DNA of 64,000 nucleotides from Longimicrobium sp. (GTDB lineage Bacteria > Gemmatimonadota > Gemmatimonadetes > Longimicrobiales > Longimicrobiaceae), in NCBI GenBank assembly GCA_036377595.1, contig DASUYB010000122.1, forward strand, positions 17,852 through 81,851, given 5' to 3'. Position 1 is the stretch's first letter. Each line of letters begins with the position of its first letter. The notes below the pieces were generated by a model. The model ran no database searches. It saw nothing but the letters and a program-made list of their open reading frames with translations, and was not told the origin of the DNA. This document shows positions 52,134 to 59,725 of this stretch, piece by piece. The position numbers were made by a program, and so were the translations under genes.

Positions 52134-54627
52134 CGTCGTTCTCCTGTGTCTGAATCGTGGACGGAAGTGCGTCGGCCCAGGCCGTAAGCCCGGCCCGGCG
52201 CAGCCATTCGCGCGTCCACTGCGGGCCGTGGTCGGCCATCGCAGCGGACGCGAACCGGCGGGTGTCCTGTGTGGAGAGGCCAGGACGCGGGAAGAGGAAG
52301 GCGGCGGCGACGGGGCCGACGCCGAGGGAAAACACCCGCTTCCCGGTCGGGGAGCGGAGGAAGTAGTCCCGCGACGGGGTGGCCGTGGCGACGTGCCGGA
52401 TTTCGGCCTCGTTGAGGCCGATTTCCGTGTAGAGCTTCCGGCTCGTCGTCGCCGCTTCCGGGTTGGGGAGGAGGATCTTGACCCGGCACGTCTCGTAGAC
52501 GATGTGCCGGGCGGCGCTCTCTTCGAGCTGGGCGAGGCTCTGCGTCGCCAGCACGAAGCGGCTGTTGTTCTTCCGCTCCGTCACCAGCGCGAACCTGATC
52601 CACCGCTCAAAGACCGGATCGTCCAAGTAGCGGTGCATCTCATCGAGGTACGTCCACGTCGGGCGGGCGCCCGCCGCCGTAAGCAGCTCCACCCGGTGGA
52701 GCAGGTAGAGCACGGTCGGCGTGCGCATGGTGCGCCCCATCTTCATCAGGGCGCCCATCTCGAAAACCAGATGCGGGGCGTCTTCGATGCTGTCGCTGTC
52801 GCCGTCGAGGAACGTCCCCAGGTACGGCTCCAGCGCGGCCCTGAGGCGCGCGTCCTGCACCTGCACGTGCAGCTCGGTGAGCGTGCGGTTCTTCGGCGGC
52901 TGCTTGCCGAGCAGCCGGACCGCGCGCTCCAGCTTCACGCGGTCCGCCGCGTCGCACTCGTGGCCCTGCACGGCCACCAGCCCCTCGACCCACTCCCGGC
53001 CCCACAGCGCCTCGGCGTTGTCCGCCACGTTCCGCAGCGGCTGGAGCTTGCCGCCCTCCGCGCCTATGTCGTGATGCCGCGCGCCGGTGGCGACGGCCGG
53101 GAGCCACGCCGAATGCCCGATGTCGAAGAACGCCGTCTGCGCTCCCGCGTACCTGAGCACCTGGAGGCGGTGCAGGTTGAGGAACGCCGACTTGCCCGCC
53201 CCCGGGGGACCGAGGACGAGCGCGTTTCCACTGGTGTCGGTGTCGGTGTTGAGCCGGAACGGCGTGGAGCCCGCCGTCTCCGCGATCATCAGCGGCGGCG
53301 AGCGGAGCGGCAGGAGCGGGGACGGGTTGTATTCCTCGCCCGCCCACAGCGCCGTGGACGGGAAGAGATGCCCGAGGTTGCCGGTGTGGAGCACCGGCCG
53401 CCGCAGGTTCGGGTAGAAGAGCCCCGGCAGGCTCCCCCAGAACGCATCGACCGCGTTGACACCCTCGACCCGGCCGGTGAAGCCCAGGTCGTTGAGCACG
53501 CGCAGCAGCTCCCGCGCGTTCGCGTCCGCCCGGCCTGCGTCGTCTTCGTAGAGGACGAGCGTGGCGGTGTACGCGAGGAACCGGACCTGCCCGCTCTCGC
53601 TGAGCGCGAGCGCGGCGTCCGCGTCCGCTTCCATCGAGAGCGGGCGTCCGCCGCCGCCACCTTCGGCGGCGGCCTCATTCCGACCGGAATGCCGGGCGCC
53701 GCCGAGGAGCTGGCGCAGCCCGTCCTGCACCCGCCACCCGCGCCGCGCCTTCTTGATCTCCGACTCCCCGGCCTGCGTCGAGAGGAGCACGAACCGCGAG
53801 CACCACCGGAAGCCGAACGGCAGGCGTCCGAGTGCTTCCAGCGCCGCCGGTTCGGGCTTCCACGGGAAATCCTGCACGGCCACGACACGGACGTGCTTGT
53901 CCCCGACGCGGGGCTCGAACCCGCCCACGAAATCGCGGTCCGACAGGACGACGTTGAGATAGGCGCCGTCCTCGGGCACCCGCACCGGATGGTGCAGCCC
54001 GGTGAGGCAGGCGTGCAGGTGGCCGAGCAGCGACGCGTCGTCCAGCCGCTCCATCTGCACGCGACCGCGCAGCCGGTCCCGCAGCTCGGTCAGCTCGCCC
54101 TCGAACTGCGCGAGGACGCCGCTCCAGTCCACCTCGCCGCGTTCGGCTCCTTCCACGAAGAACGCGACGAGCTTGGAGTACCTGTCCGAGGGCGGCAGGT
54201 ACGTGGCGATGAGGAAGAAATCCGACTCGTAGTGCAGCCCGGCGGACTCGTACGAGCGCCGCCGTTCGTCGTCTACGAGCCACGAAACGGGATCGGAAAA
54301 GCCCCCGCCGCGCGGGTAGCCGACGGACTCCCGCCGGAACTCGCTGACGTGGAACCCCCACCCGTCCCCCACCGGGGCGAAGGCGTTGGCGATGTATTCC
54401 GACAGGTCGGCCAGGTCGTCCGCCGTCGCGGCGGCGCTGTCGGGTCCCCGGAACCGGAATCCCGCCAGCAGGGAGCCGTCCTTGTTCAGGACGACCCCCG
54501 GCCCGATGAGGAACCCGTACGGCAGCACGTCCGCGACGCCGCGGACTTCCGTGCGGTCCTCGCGCAGCTTCGCCGCGGCGAGTGCGGCCAGCAGGGCAGC
54601 CGCGATGCCCATGAAGAAAGGCAGCAT
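52093..54627 (-). CDS. trbE: TrbE/VirB4-like T4SS ATPase
   Basis: The 844-residue ATPase powers pilus assembly and substrate transfer. It has a short membrane-associated N-terminus, the CagE/TrbE domain (about 80-380), Walker A GPPGAGKS near 472, Walker B in TWTYLDEMHRYLDDPVFERW, and RFVLATQSLAQLEESAARHI. The 14-bp site encodes HSGRN at about 313-317 within a Gly-rich insert (EGGGGG) between the two halves, so it is tolerated in a linker. It sits 6 bases after trbD. Confidence 0.92.
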   Translation of the reverse strand: MLPFFMGIAAALLAALAAAKLREDRTEVRGVADVLPYGFLIGPGVVLNKDGSLLAGFRFRGPDSAAATADDLADLSEYIANAFAPVGDGWGFHVSEFRRESVGYPRGGGFSDPVSWLVDDERRRSYESAGLHYESDFFLIATYLPPSDRYSKLVAFFVEGAERGEVDWSGVLAQFEGELTELRDRLRGRVQMERLDDASLLGHLHACLTGLHHPVRVPEDGAYLNVVLSDRDFVGGFEPRVGDKHVRVVAVQDFPWKPEPAALEALGRLPFGFRWCSRFVLLSTQAGESEIKKARRGWRVQDGLRQLLGGARHSGRNEAAAEGGGGGRPLSMEADADAALALSESGQVRFLAYTATLVLYEDDAGRADANARELLRVLNDLGFTGRVEGVNAVDAFWGSLPGLFYPNLRRPVLHTGNLGHLFPSTALWAGEEYNPSPLLPLRSPPLMIAETAGSTPFRLNTDTDTSGNALVLGPPGAGKSAFLNLHRLQVLRYAGAQTAFFDIGHSAWLPAVATGARHHDIGAEGGKLQPLRNVADNAEALWGREWVEGLVAVQGHECDAADRVKLERAVRLLGKQPPKNRTLTELHVQVQDARLRAALEPYLGTFLDGDSDSIEDAPHLVFEMGALMKMGRTMRTPTVLYLLHRVELLTAAGARPTWTYLDEMHRYLDDPVFERWIRFALVTERKNNSRFVLATQSLAQLEESAARHIVYETCRVKILLPNPEAATTSRKLYTEIGLNEAEIRHVATATPSRDYFLRSPTGKRVFSLGVGPVAAAFLFPRPGLSTQDTRRFASAAMADHGPQWTREWLRRAGLTAWADALPSTIQTQENDDAHSASSLDYALA
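53677..53690. repeat. Dispersed 14-bp site 21 (AC centre), inside trbE
   Basis: ATTCCGACCGGAAT; minus-strand reading His-Ser-Gly-Arg-Asn in a Gly-rich linker. Confidence 0.9.
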
Positions 54628-54633
54628 GGCGGC

Positions 54634-54966
54634 TCAGGCCCTTCGGCCGGGAAAGGCGTTGTGGAAGGCCGGTGCGGGCGCACGCAGCAGCGCGTGCGCC
54701 GGGTAGTAGCTCTGGTGAGAGAGCGACCGGAGGTAGAGGCGGAACACCTGCCCGTCCCGCTTCGACACCCACACCAGCAGCGGGTGAACGACGCTCCAGA
54801 AGGCCACGGCGACGGCCAGCGTCAGGACCGACAGCCCCGCGAAGACGACGACACCCCAAACCACGAGGGCTTCCACCACCACCGCTTCCGACTCCGTCCC
54901 GAACAGCAACGGATTCCGGACGAGCGAGGGGTGGATGGCGTGGCCCCGACGCTGACGCGTGCTCAT
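54634..54966 (-). CDS. trbD: TrbD/VirB3-like inner-membrane protein
   Basis: The 110-residue product MSTRQRRGHAIHPSLVRNPL has a soluble start with the HPSL-RP/NPLLFGTE pattern of VirB3/TrbD, then a hairpin of hydrophobic segments (VVVEALVVWGVVVFAGLSVL, TLAVAVAFWSVVHPLLVWV) and a basic tail. It lies between trbC and trbE as in IncP and Ti systems. Confidence 0.83.
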   Translation of the reverse strand: MSTRQRRGHAIHPSLVRNPLLFGTESEAVVVEALVVWGVVVFAGLSVLTLAVAVAFWSVVHPLLVWVSKRDGQVFRLYLRSLSHQSYYPAHALLRAPAPAFHNAFPGRRA

Positions 54967-54980
54967 GGCGCGGCCCCGCG

Positions 54981-55385
54981 TCAGACCAGCGCGCCGGCGA
55001 AGCCGACCGCGCCGACGAAGACCTGCGCGCCAAACACCAGCGCGCCCCCGACCACGGCCTGCCCGAGCCGCCCCGCTCCTTCCTCGTGGCGCTTCATCAT
55101 CCAGATCACGCCGCACAGGGCGACGCCGATCCCGACGACCGCCCGCGCCGTGGGCCCGGTCAGGTTGTTCAGCAGGTTGGTGAGCGGGGCGTTCCACGGC
55201 ATGTTCGACCCGGTGCCGCCCGCCATCAGGACCGACGAGTACAGCAGCGCAGCGAGCGCGAGGGCGCCCGCTCTGCCGTAGGTGTTCCGCCATGTGCGGC
55301 GGAGCCCGGCGCGCGCCGGGGCGAGGGTGTACGACCAGACGCGGGCGCCGGTCGCGGTTCCGGGGATGCGGCGTGCGATGCTCAT
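54981..55385 (-). CDS. trbC: TrbC/VirB2-like conjugative prepilin
   Basis: The 134-residue product has a long basic leader (MSIARRIPGTATGARVWSYT and on), a hydrophobic segment (AGALALAALLYSSVLMAGGT) ending in a likely cleavage region, then two membrane helices (PTARAVVGIGVALCGVIWMM and VVGGALVFGAQVFVGAVGFA) as in VirB2/TrbC pilins. TraF, present downstream, would process it. Confidence 0.83.
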   Translation of the reverse strand: MSIARRIPGTATGARVWSYTLAPARAGLRRTWRNTYGRAGALALAALLYSSVLMAGGTGSNMPWNAPLTNLLNNLTGPTARAVVGIGVALCGVIWMMKRHEEGAGRLGQAVVGGALVFGAQVFVGAVGFAGALV

Positions 55386-55408
55386 GGGAGCACTCCTGTG
55401 GATGTGCC

Positions 55409-56410
55409 TCACGCGAGGCGTTGGAAGGAGAACCGGCGTTCGCGCGGGTCGAAGCCGGAAACGCGAACCACCTCGCGCACGTGCCGCTTGACCGATCCGC
55501 CCTGAATCAGCACCAGGACGTGAACGGCCTCCGCGACCAGTTCCAGTTGGGGCGGGACGCGGTTGCGCATGGCGAGGCGGTTCATCCGCCGCAGGGCGCC
55601 TTCGGCGTCTGCGGCGTGGAACGTGGCAAAGCCGGAATGGTCGGTCGTCCACGCGTCCAGCAGCGCGAGGACGGCCTTGTCGCGGACTTCGCCGAAGACG
55701 ATCCGGTCGGGGCTGAGGCGAAGGGTCGCCTTCAGCAGGTCGTGATGGTCTTTGTGCTGGCTGGTGCGGAGGGTCTGCGTGTTCGGGACGGACGACTTCA
55801 CTTCCAGTGTGTCCTCGACCACAACGAGGCGTTCGTTGGGGCAGAGGTCAGCGACGGCCGCGAGGATGGCGTTGAGGAAGGTCGTCTTCCCGCTGCGCGT
55901 GGCGCCGCAGACGACGATGTTGCGGTGATCCAGAATGCCGCCGAGGACGGCATCCAGTTGCCCGGCGGTGAGGATGCCGGACGCCCGGTAGTCGTCCAGC
56001 GTGTAGATCCGCAGCGGGGGCTTGCGGACCACCATCGCCGGGCGCGCCACGGTCGGGGGACCGAGCGCGATCAGCCGTGAGCCGAGGAAGACGGGGCCGG
56101 GTAGCTCGCCCTCGAGGATCGAGTTGCGAGCGTCGAACGTGGCGCCGAGGTGCTGCGCCACGGCGTTGACGAACATTTCGACGCGCTCCGGGGGAAGCAC
56201 GTCGCCCTCGTGGACGCGACCCGCCGAGTGCCGGTCCAGCCAGACCAACCCGTCCGAGTTGATCTGGATGTCCGTCACGTCTTCGTCGCAGAACAGCCGC
56301 TCCGTCAGGGGGGCGGTGAGGTAGCGCGTCAGCCGCTCGACGTACGCGACGAGCTTGGCGGCTTCCTCCGGAGAGGCCATTCCGGCGGGAATGGCAGCGG
56401 GGGCGATCAT
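55409..56410 (-). CDS. trbB: TrbB/VirB11-like ATPase
   Basis: The 333-residue hexameric ATPase has Walker A GATRSGKT at 169-176, the Asp box ERLVVVEDTLEV, Walker B DRIVFGEVRDKAVLALLDAW and the His box HSGFATFHAADAEGALRR. It drives pilus assembly with TrbE. Near its start the variant 14-bp site encodes IPAGM (residues 7-11). It is the second gene of the minus-strand operon, one base after the preceding stop. Confidence 0.92.
   Translation of the reverse strand: MIAPAAIPAGMASPEEAAKLVAYVERLTRYLTAPLTERLFCDEDVTDIQINSDGLVWLDRHSAGRVHEGDVLPPERVEMFVNAVAQHLGATFDARNSILEGELPGPVFLGSRLIALGPPTVARPAMVVRKPPLRIYTLDDYRASGILTAGQLDAVLGGILDHRNIVVCGATRSGKTTFLNAILAAVADLCPNERLVVVEDTLEVKSSVPNTQTLRTSQHKDHHDLLKATLRLSPDRIVFGEVRDKAVLALLDAWTTDHSGFATFHAADAEGALRRMNRLAMRNRVPPQLELVAEAVHVLVLIQGGSVKRHVREVVRVSGFDPRERRFSFQRLA
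56379..56392. repeat. Dispersed 14-bp site 22, one-mismatch variant
   Basis: ATTCCGGCGGGAAT at the N-terminus of trbB; one arm base differs from the consensus. Confidence 0.7.
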
Positions 56411-56411
56411 C

Positions 56412-56669
56412 TCAGCCCCCGAGCGCGATCAGGCCGCGACCGGCGGGAACGCAAACGGCCCCCGCCTCGCCTCCCGCCGGTGCGAACACGGCGGGGACGT
56501 GGCAGGGGCCGCCGGGGCCGCTCACGGCCCGGAACCCGCACACCATCGTGTCAATCGCCTCAACGCGGTCGAGGTCCGCGTTGATGCGTTGTTCCAACTC
56601 CATCCGCTCCCTGAGCAGGTCGCGGACTACTTCCTCTAGTGCGGAGGCGAGATACGGTGACACGTGCAA
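56412..56669 (-). CDS. Hypothetical small protein, first gene of the trb operon
   Basis: The 85-residue product (TTG at 56669, or GTG at 56663) begins with an amphipathic helix SPYLASALEEVVRDLLRERM followed by ELEQRINADLDRVEAIDTMV, then a Gly/Pro/Cys-containing tail. The helix could form a ribbon-helix-helix-like or coiled-coil dimer and be an operon regulator; this is speculation. It ends one base before trbB and starts about 50 bases from attR. Confidence 0.55.
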   Translation of the reverse strand: MHVSPYLASALEEVVRDLLRERMELEQRINADLDRVEAIDTMVCGFRAVSGPGGPCHVPAVFAPAGGEAGAVCVPAGRGLIALGG

Positions 56670-56717
56670 CTCACTCGTTCCGAGTGGACAGACCAGCCGC
56701 CCCCCGGGCGGGGGGCG

Positions 56718-56739
56718 ACTGTCAGTTGCACTGTCAGTT
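56718..56739. other. Right attachment site (attR)
   Basis: ACTGTCAGTT-GC-ACTGTCAGTT, the same double 10-mer as attL but with a spacer one base shorter. It is followed by GGTAGGAA (56740-56747), the complement of TTCCTACC left of attL. Confidence 0.75.
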
Positions 56740-57002
56740 GGTAGGAATTTCTGCTCTGTGCGGCGGGATTAGGTGAGCAGGTTGCGCGCGCTCATCTAGT
56801 GTTTTCGCCGTTTTCTGAGCATCTTGCTCGCAGGAGGTTCCTTGGTAGAATCTGCCGCGGTTTCAACCGCCCACCCACATCAGCGTCCGCCCCGACCCCA
56901 ATCTCCTGAACCGGATTGAAAGCGCCGCCTCCGGCCCGGCAGGTGCAGACGGCGCGCGGGCGACGTAGTTTCCTGCGCCTGAACCCCGACCCCTGCGAGG
57001 CG

Positions 57003-57434
57003 ATGCCCCGATCGATGGCCCTGGACTACGGCGAGCGCCGCATCGGCGTGGCGGTGAGCGACCCCACGCGCACCATCGCGTCGCCGCTGACCACGCTGCA
57101 GCGGCGGCCGGGGAAGCGCCCACCGTGGGCGGAAATCACCAGGCTGGTGGAGGAGCAGGAGGTGGACGAGGCCGTGGTGGGACTGCCGCTGGCTCTTTCG
57201 GGAGATGAGACCGACTGGACGAAAGAGGTCCGCCAGTTCGGCGCCGACCTGGAGCGGAGGACGGGATTGCCGGTGCGCTGGATCGACGAGCGGATGACCT
57301 CCGTCGCCGCCGAGCGCGCGGTGCGCGGGATGGGGCTCAAGCGCAGCCAGCGCGAGCAGAAGGAGCGCGTCGACGCCGCCGCCGCCGCGCTGATTTTGGC
57401 CGCGTGGCTCCGCCAGCGCCCGCGCGAGGGGTGA
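57003..57434 (+). CDS. ruvX: Putative pre-16S rRNA nuclease / Holliday junction resolvase (RuvX/YqgF)
   Basis: The 143-residue RNase-H-fold protein has the first catalytic Asp in MALDYGERRIGVAVSD, VVGLPLALSGDETDWTKEVR, PVRWIDERMTSVAAERAV and the last Asp in KERVDAAAAALIL. The family processes 16S rRNA ends in E. coli. ATG at 57003 fits the family length. It overlaps mltG by GTGA if that gene uses GTG. It is the first chromosomal gene right of the island. Confidence 0.9.
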   Translation: MPRSMALDYGERRIGVAVSDPTRTIASPLTTLQRRPGKRPPWAEITRLVEEQEVDEAVVGLPLALSGDETDWTKEVRQFGADLERRTGLPVRWIDERMTSVAAERAVRGMGLKRSQREQKERVDAAAAALILAAWLRQRPREG

Positions 57435-57439
57435 TCGAA

Positions 57440-58492
57440 ATGCCGTCGCACTCCCGCACTTTCGCACTTTCGCACTTTCGCACTTTCGCACTCGCCGCCC
57501 TCGTCGCGCTCGCCGCCTGCGCGACGGACGGCGGCGGCAACCCGCACGGCCCGCCGATCCGCGTGAAGGTGCCCGCCGGCGCGTCGCTCCCCATCGTGGC
57601 CGACTCGCTGGTGGCGCGCGGGATCGTCGAGTCCGCGCCGAAGTTCCGCCGCTACGCCGACGCGCAGGATGCGGCCGCGAAGATCAAGCCCGGCATCTAC
57701 GAGTTCCGCGCGGGCGAGTCGTGGAAGATCATCGTCGGCAAGCTCGTGCGCGGCGACGTGGTGAAGGCGCGCATCGTCGTTCCCGAGGGCTGGACGGCGC
57801 GGCAGATCGCCAACCGCACCGCGGCGGCGCTGGGCGGCAACGCGGACTCCATCTACGCGCGCCTGGCCGACACCGCCGTGGCGAAGAAGTACGCCGTTCC
57901 CGGGCCGACGCTGGAGGGCTACCTCTACCCCGCCACCTACGTCTTCCCCCTCGGCACGCCGGTGGAGACGGCGATCGGGGAGATGGTGAAGCGCTACAAG
58001 GCCGCCTGGACGCCGCAGATGCGCACCCAGCTCCAGGCGCAGGCGATGACGGAGCGCGACGCCGTCGCCTTGGCCAGCATCGTGGAGCGCGAGGCGAAGG
58101 ACTGGCGCGAGCGCCCGACCATCGCCGCCGTGTACCGCAACCGCCTGCGGAAGGGGATGCGGCTGCAGGCCGACCCCACGGTGCAGTTCGCGCTGGGCCA
58201 GCAGCGCGCGCGGCTCCTCTACCGCGACATCTCGTCCGTCGCGGAGAACCCGTACAACACCTACACCCACGCCGGCCTTCCGCCCGGCCCCATCGCGTCG
58301 CCCAGCCAGGGCGCGATCCAGGCGGCGCTGAACCCGGCGGCGGCCGACTACCTGTACTTCGTCGCCCGTCCGAACGGCACGCACGTGTTCACGCGCACGC
58401 TGGCGGAGCACAACGCCGCCAAGCGCGCCGCCCAGGCCGAGGCCCGCCGCGCGCGGGCGGCAACCGCGCCGGCCGCACCTCCGACGCATTGA
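57440..58492 (+). CDS. mltG: Endolytic murein transglycosylase
   Basis: The 350-residue protein cleaves nascent glycan strands in the periplasm. It has a lipoprotein signal ending LVALAAC (Cys27), a LysM-like region (IRVKVPAGASLPIVADSLVA), the YceG core with GPTLEGYLYPATYVFPLGTP and ALASIVEREAKDWRERP (catalytic Glu), then RLQADPTVQFALGQ and PYNTYTHAGLPPGPI. Codons 3-18 are built from repeats of GCACTTTC, the same octamer found in intergenic repeats near 5080, so the signal peptide has been shaped by a repeat. A GTG 9 bases upstream is an alternative start. Confidence 0.92.
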   Translation: MPSHSRTFALSHFRTFALAALVALAACATDGGGNPHGPPIRVKVPAGASLPIVADSLVARGIVESAPKFRRYADAQDAAAKIKPGIYEFRAGESWKIIVGKLVRGDVVKARIVVPEGWTARQIANRTAAALGGNADSIYARLADTAVAKKYAVPGPTLEGYLYPATYVFPLGTPVETAIGEMVKRYKAAWTPQMRTQLQAQAMTERDAVALASIVEREAKDWRERPTIAAVYRNRLRKGMRLQADPTVQFALGQQRARLLYRDISSVAENPYNTYTHAGLPPGPIASPSQGAIQAALNPAAADYLYFVARPNGTHVFTRTLAEHNAAKRAAQAEARRARAATAPAAPPTH

Positions 58493-58695
58493 GGGCGAAT
58501 AAATTCGCTGCAACAACGACACGAAGTCCGCCTTCGCGGACTACAACCGGCGGCGCGACGGAGGTGCCGGTGCGCGCGACGGACTTCGACCGGGTGGATG
58601 CCCGTCGCGCGCGCGGATCTCTCGGCTGCTCCGAAGCCAGCAGTCCGCGAAGGCGGACTTCGTGTAGTTGTAGCCGCGACTTATTCAGTCGCATT
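58493..58695. repeat. Paired inverted repeat, GTCCGC-CTTC-GCGGAC family (copy D)
   Basis: Arm 58493-58546 and inverted arm 58640-58695, with an interior resembling copy C (GCGCGCGACGG, GGATGCC, GCTCCGAAGCC). It separates mltG from thiE. Confidence 0.8.
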
Positions 58696-58740
58696 CTCCA
58701 CGCGGAACCCGCGCTGCTGATCGAGCACGCCACGACTCGC

Positions 58741-59376
58741 ATGACCGACCTCCGCGACCGGCTCTCCCTCATCGTCATCACCGACCCCGGCTGCGGCGAC
58801 GGACGCACGATCGTCGACGTGGTGCGCGCGGCGCTGCGGGGCGGCGCGCCGTCCATCCAGCTGCGCGGCAAGGACCAGCCGGCGCGCGAGCAGGTGGAGC
58901 TCGCCCGCGCGCTGCGCGCGGAGACGCGCGCGGCCGGCGCGCTGCTCTGGGTGAACGACCGGCTCGACGTGGCCCTGGCCGCCGGCGCGGACGGCGTGCA
59001 CCTGGGGCAGGACGACCTTCCCGTCGAGGCGGCGCGGCGGATCGCCCCCCCTGGCTTCCTCGTCGGCATCAGCGCGGAGACGCCGGAGCTGGCGCGGGCG
59101 GCCGAGCGCGGCGGCGCGGACTACGTGGGCACCGGCCCGGTGTACGAGACCGGGAGCAAGGCCGACGCGGGCTCCGCCGTCGGCTGCGGACGCATTGCCG
59201 AGGTGGCCGCGGCGGTGCGCATCCCCGTGGTCGGCATCGGCGGGATCGCCGCGGCGAACGCGGGCGGCGTGGTGCGCGCGGGCGCCGCGGGCGTGGCCGT
59301 CATCAGCGCCGTCATGCGCGCGCCGGACCCCGAGGCCGCCGTACGCGAGCTGCTGCGAGGGGTCCGGGATCTCTAG
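58741..59376 (+). CDS. thiE: Thiamine-phosphate synthase
   Basis: The 211-residue TIM-barrel enzyme joins the thiazole and pyrimidine phosphates to make thiamine phosphate. Landmarks: APSIQLRGKDQPAREQVELA, WVNDRLDVALAAGADGVHLG, QDDLPVEAAR, ADYVGTGPVYETGSKADAG and IPVVGIGGIAAANA. Length is typical. No other thiamine gene and no TPP riboswitch is visible around it. Confidence 0.9.
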   Translation: MTDLRDRLSLIVITDPGCGDGRTIVDVVRAALRGGAPSIQLRGKDQPAREQVELARALRAETRAAGALLWVNDRLDVALAAGADGVHLGQDDLPVEAARRIAPPGFLVGISAETPELARAAERGGADYVGTGPVYETGSKADAGSAVGCGRIAEVAAAVRIPVVGIGGIAAANAGGVVRAGAAGVAVISAVMRAPDPEAAVRELLRGVRDL

Positions 59377-59725
59377 GTTGATCCTAAGCTCGACGTGCGG
59401 GACGGCACCGTCACCATCGGCCGGAAGAGGTGAGCGCTGGATTAGATTTTCCCGCGCCGGCTCGGGGGACGCATGATGACACTTCTCATAAACGCCGTGA
59501 TGACGTAGATTTATCTTCAGAGGCACCCCTCCCTCCTGAAGGCCCTCCACGGGCCACCTCCGGAGGCAGTACCGGTCCGGGCGGGTCCCCCACCCGCAAA
59601 CTCCGTCACAACCGTTCCACTTCAACTGCGGCTCGCCGAAACGCGAGCGAGCGTTCGCGCGCACTCCCGCGGCGGACGGACACGCAAGCAGCAGCTCAGC
59701 CACACCCCGCTCCATCGCCACACCC
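59377..59725. other. Intergenic region before the serine hydrolase
   Basis: No ORF with family signals. It contains GAAGGCCCTCCACGGGCCACC-like dyads and no clear promoter or riboswitch. Confidence 0.4.

Larger units (their letters stand above)
13846..56739. mobile_element. Integrative and conjugative element with Trb T4SS and chaperone-usher module
   Basis: Near-identical att-like sequences mark both ends, and a tyrosine integrase gene abuts the left one. Inside are integrase and excisionase genes, an antirestriction protein, a ParB-like protein, MobC/relaxase, coupling protein and a nearly complete Trb type IV system: everything needed for excision, transfer and integration. No replication initiator is recognisable. 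The 14-bp ATTCCG-NN-CGGAAT sites are confined to this interval, and the chromosomal paired repeats are absent from it. Confidence 0.88.

Noticed and set aside
16022..56392. CRISPR or integron attC array as an explanation for the repeated 14-mer
   Set aside because: Spacing ranges from 90 bases to 3.4 kb, copies lie inside genes, and no cas or integron integrase gene is present.
58700..58740. TPP riboswitch upstream of thiE
   Set aside because: The conserved CUGAGA and ACCUGAU-type elements are absent, and the space is filled by a chromosomal inverted repeat.
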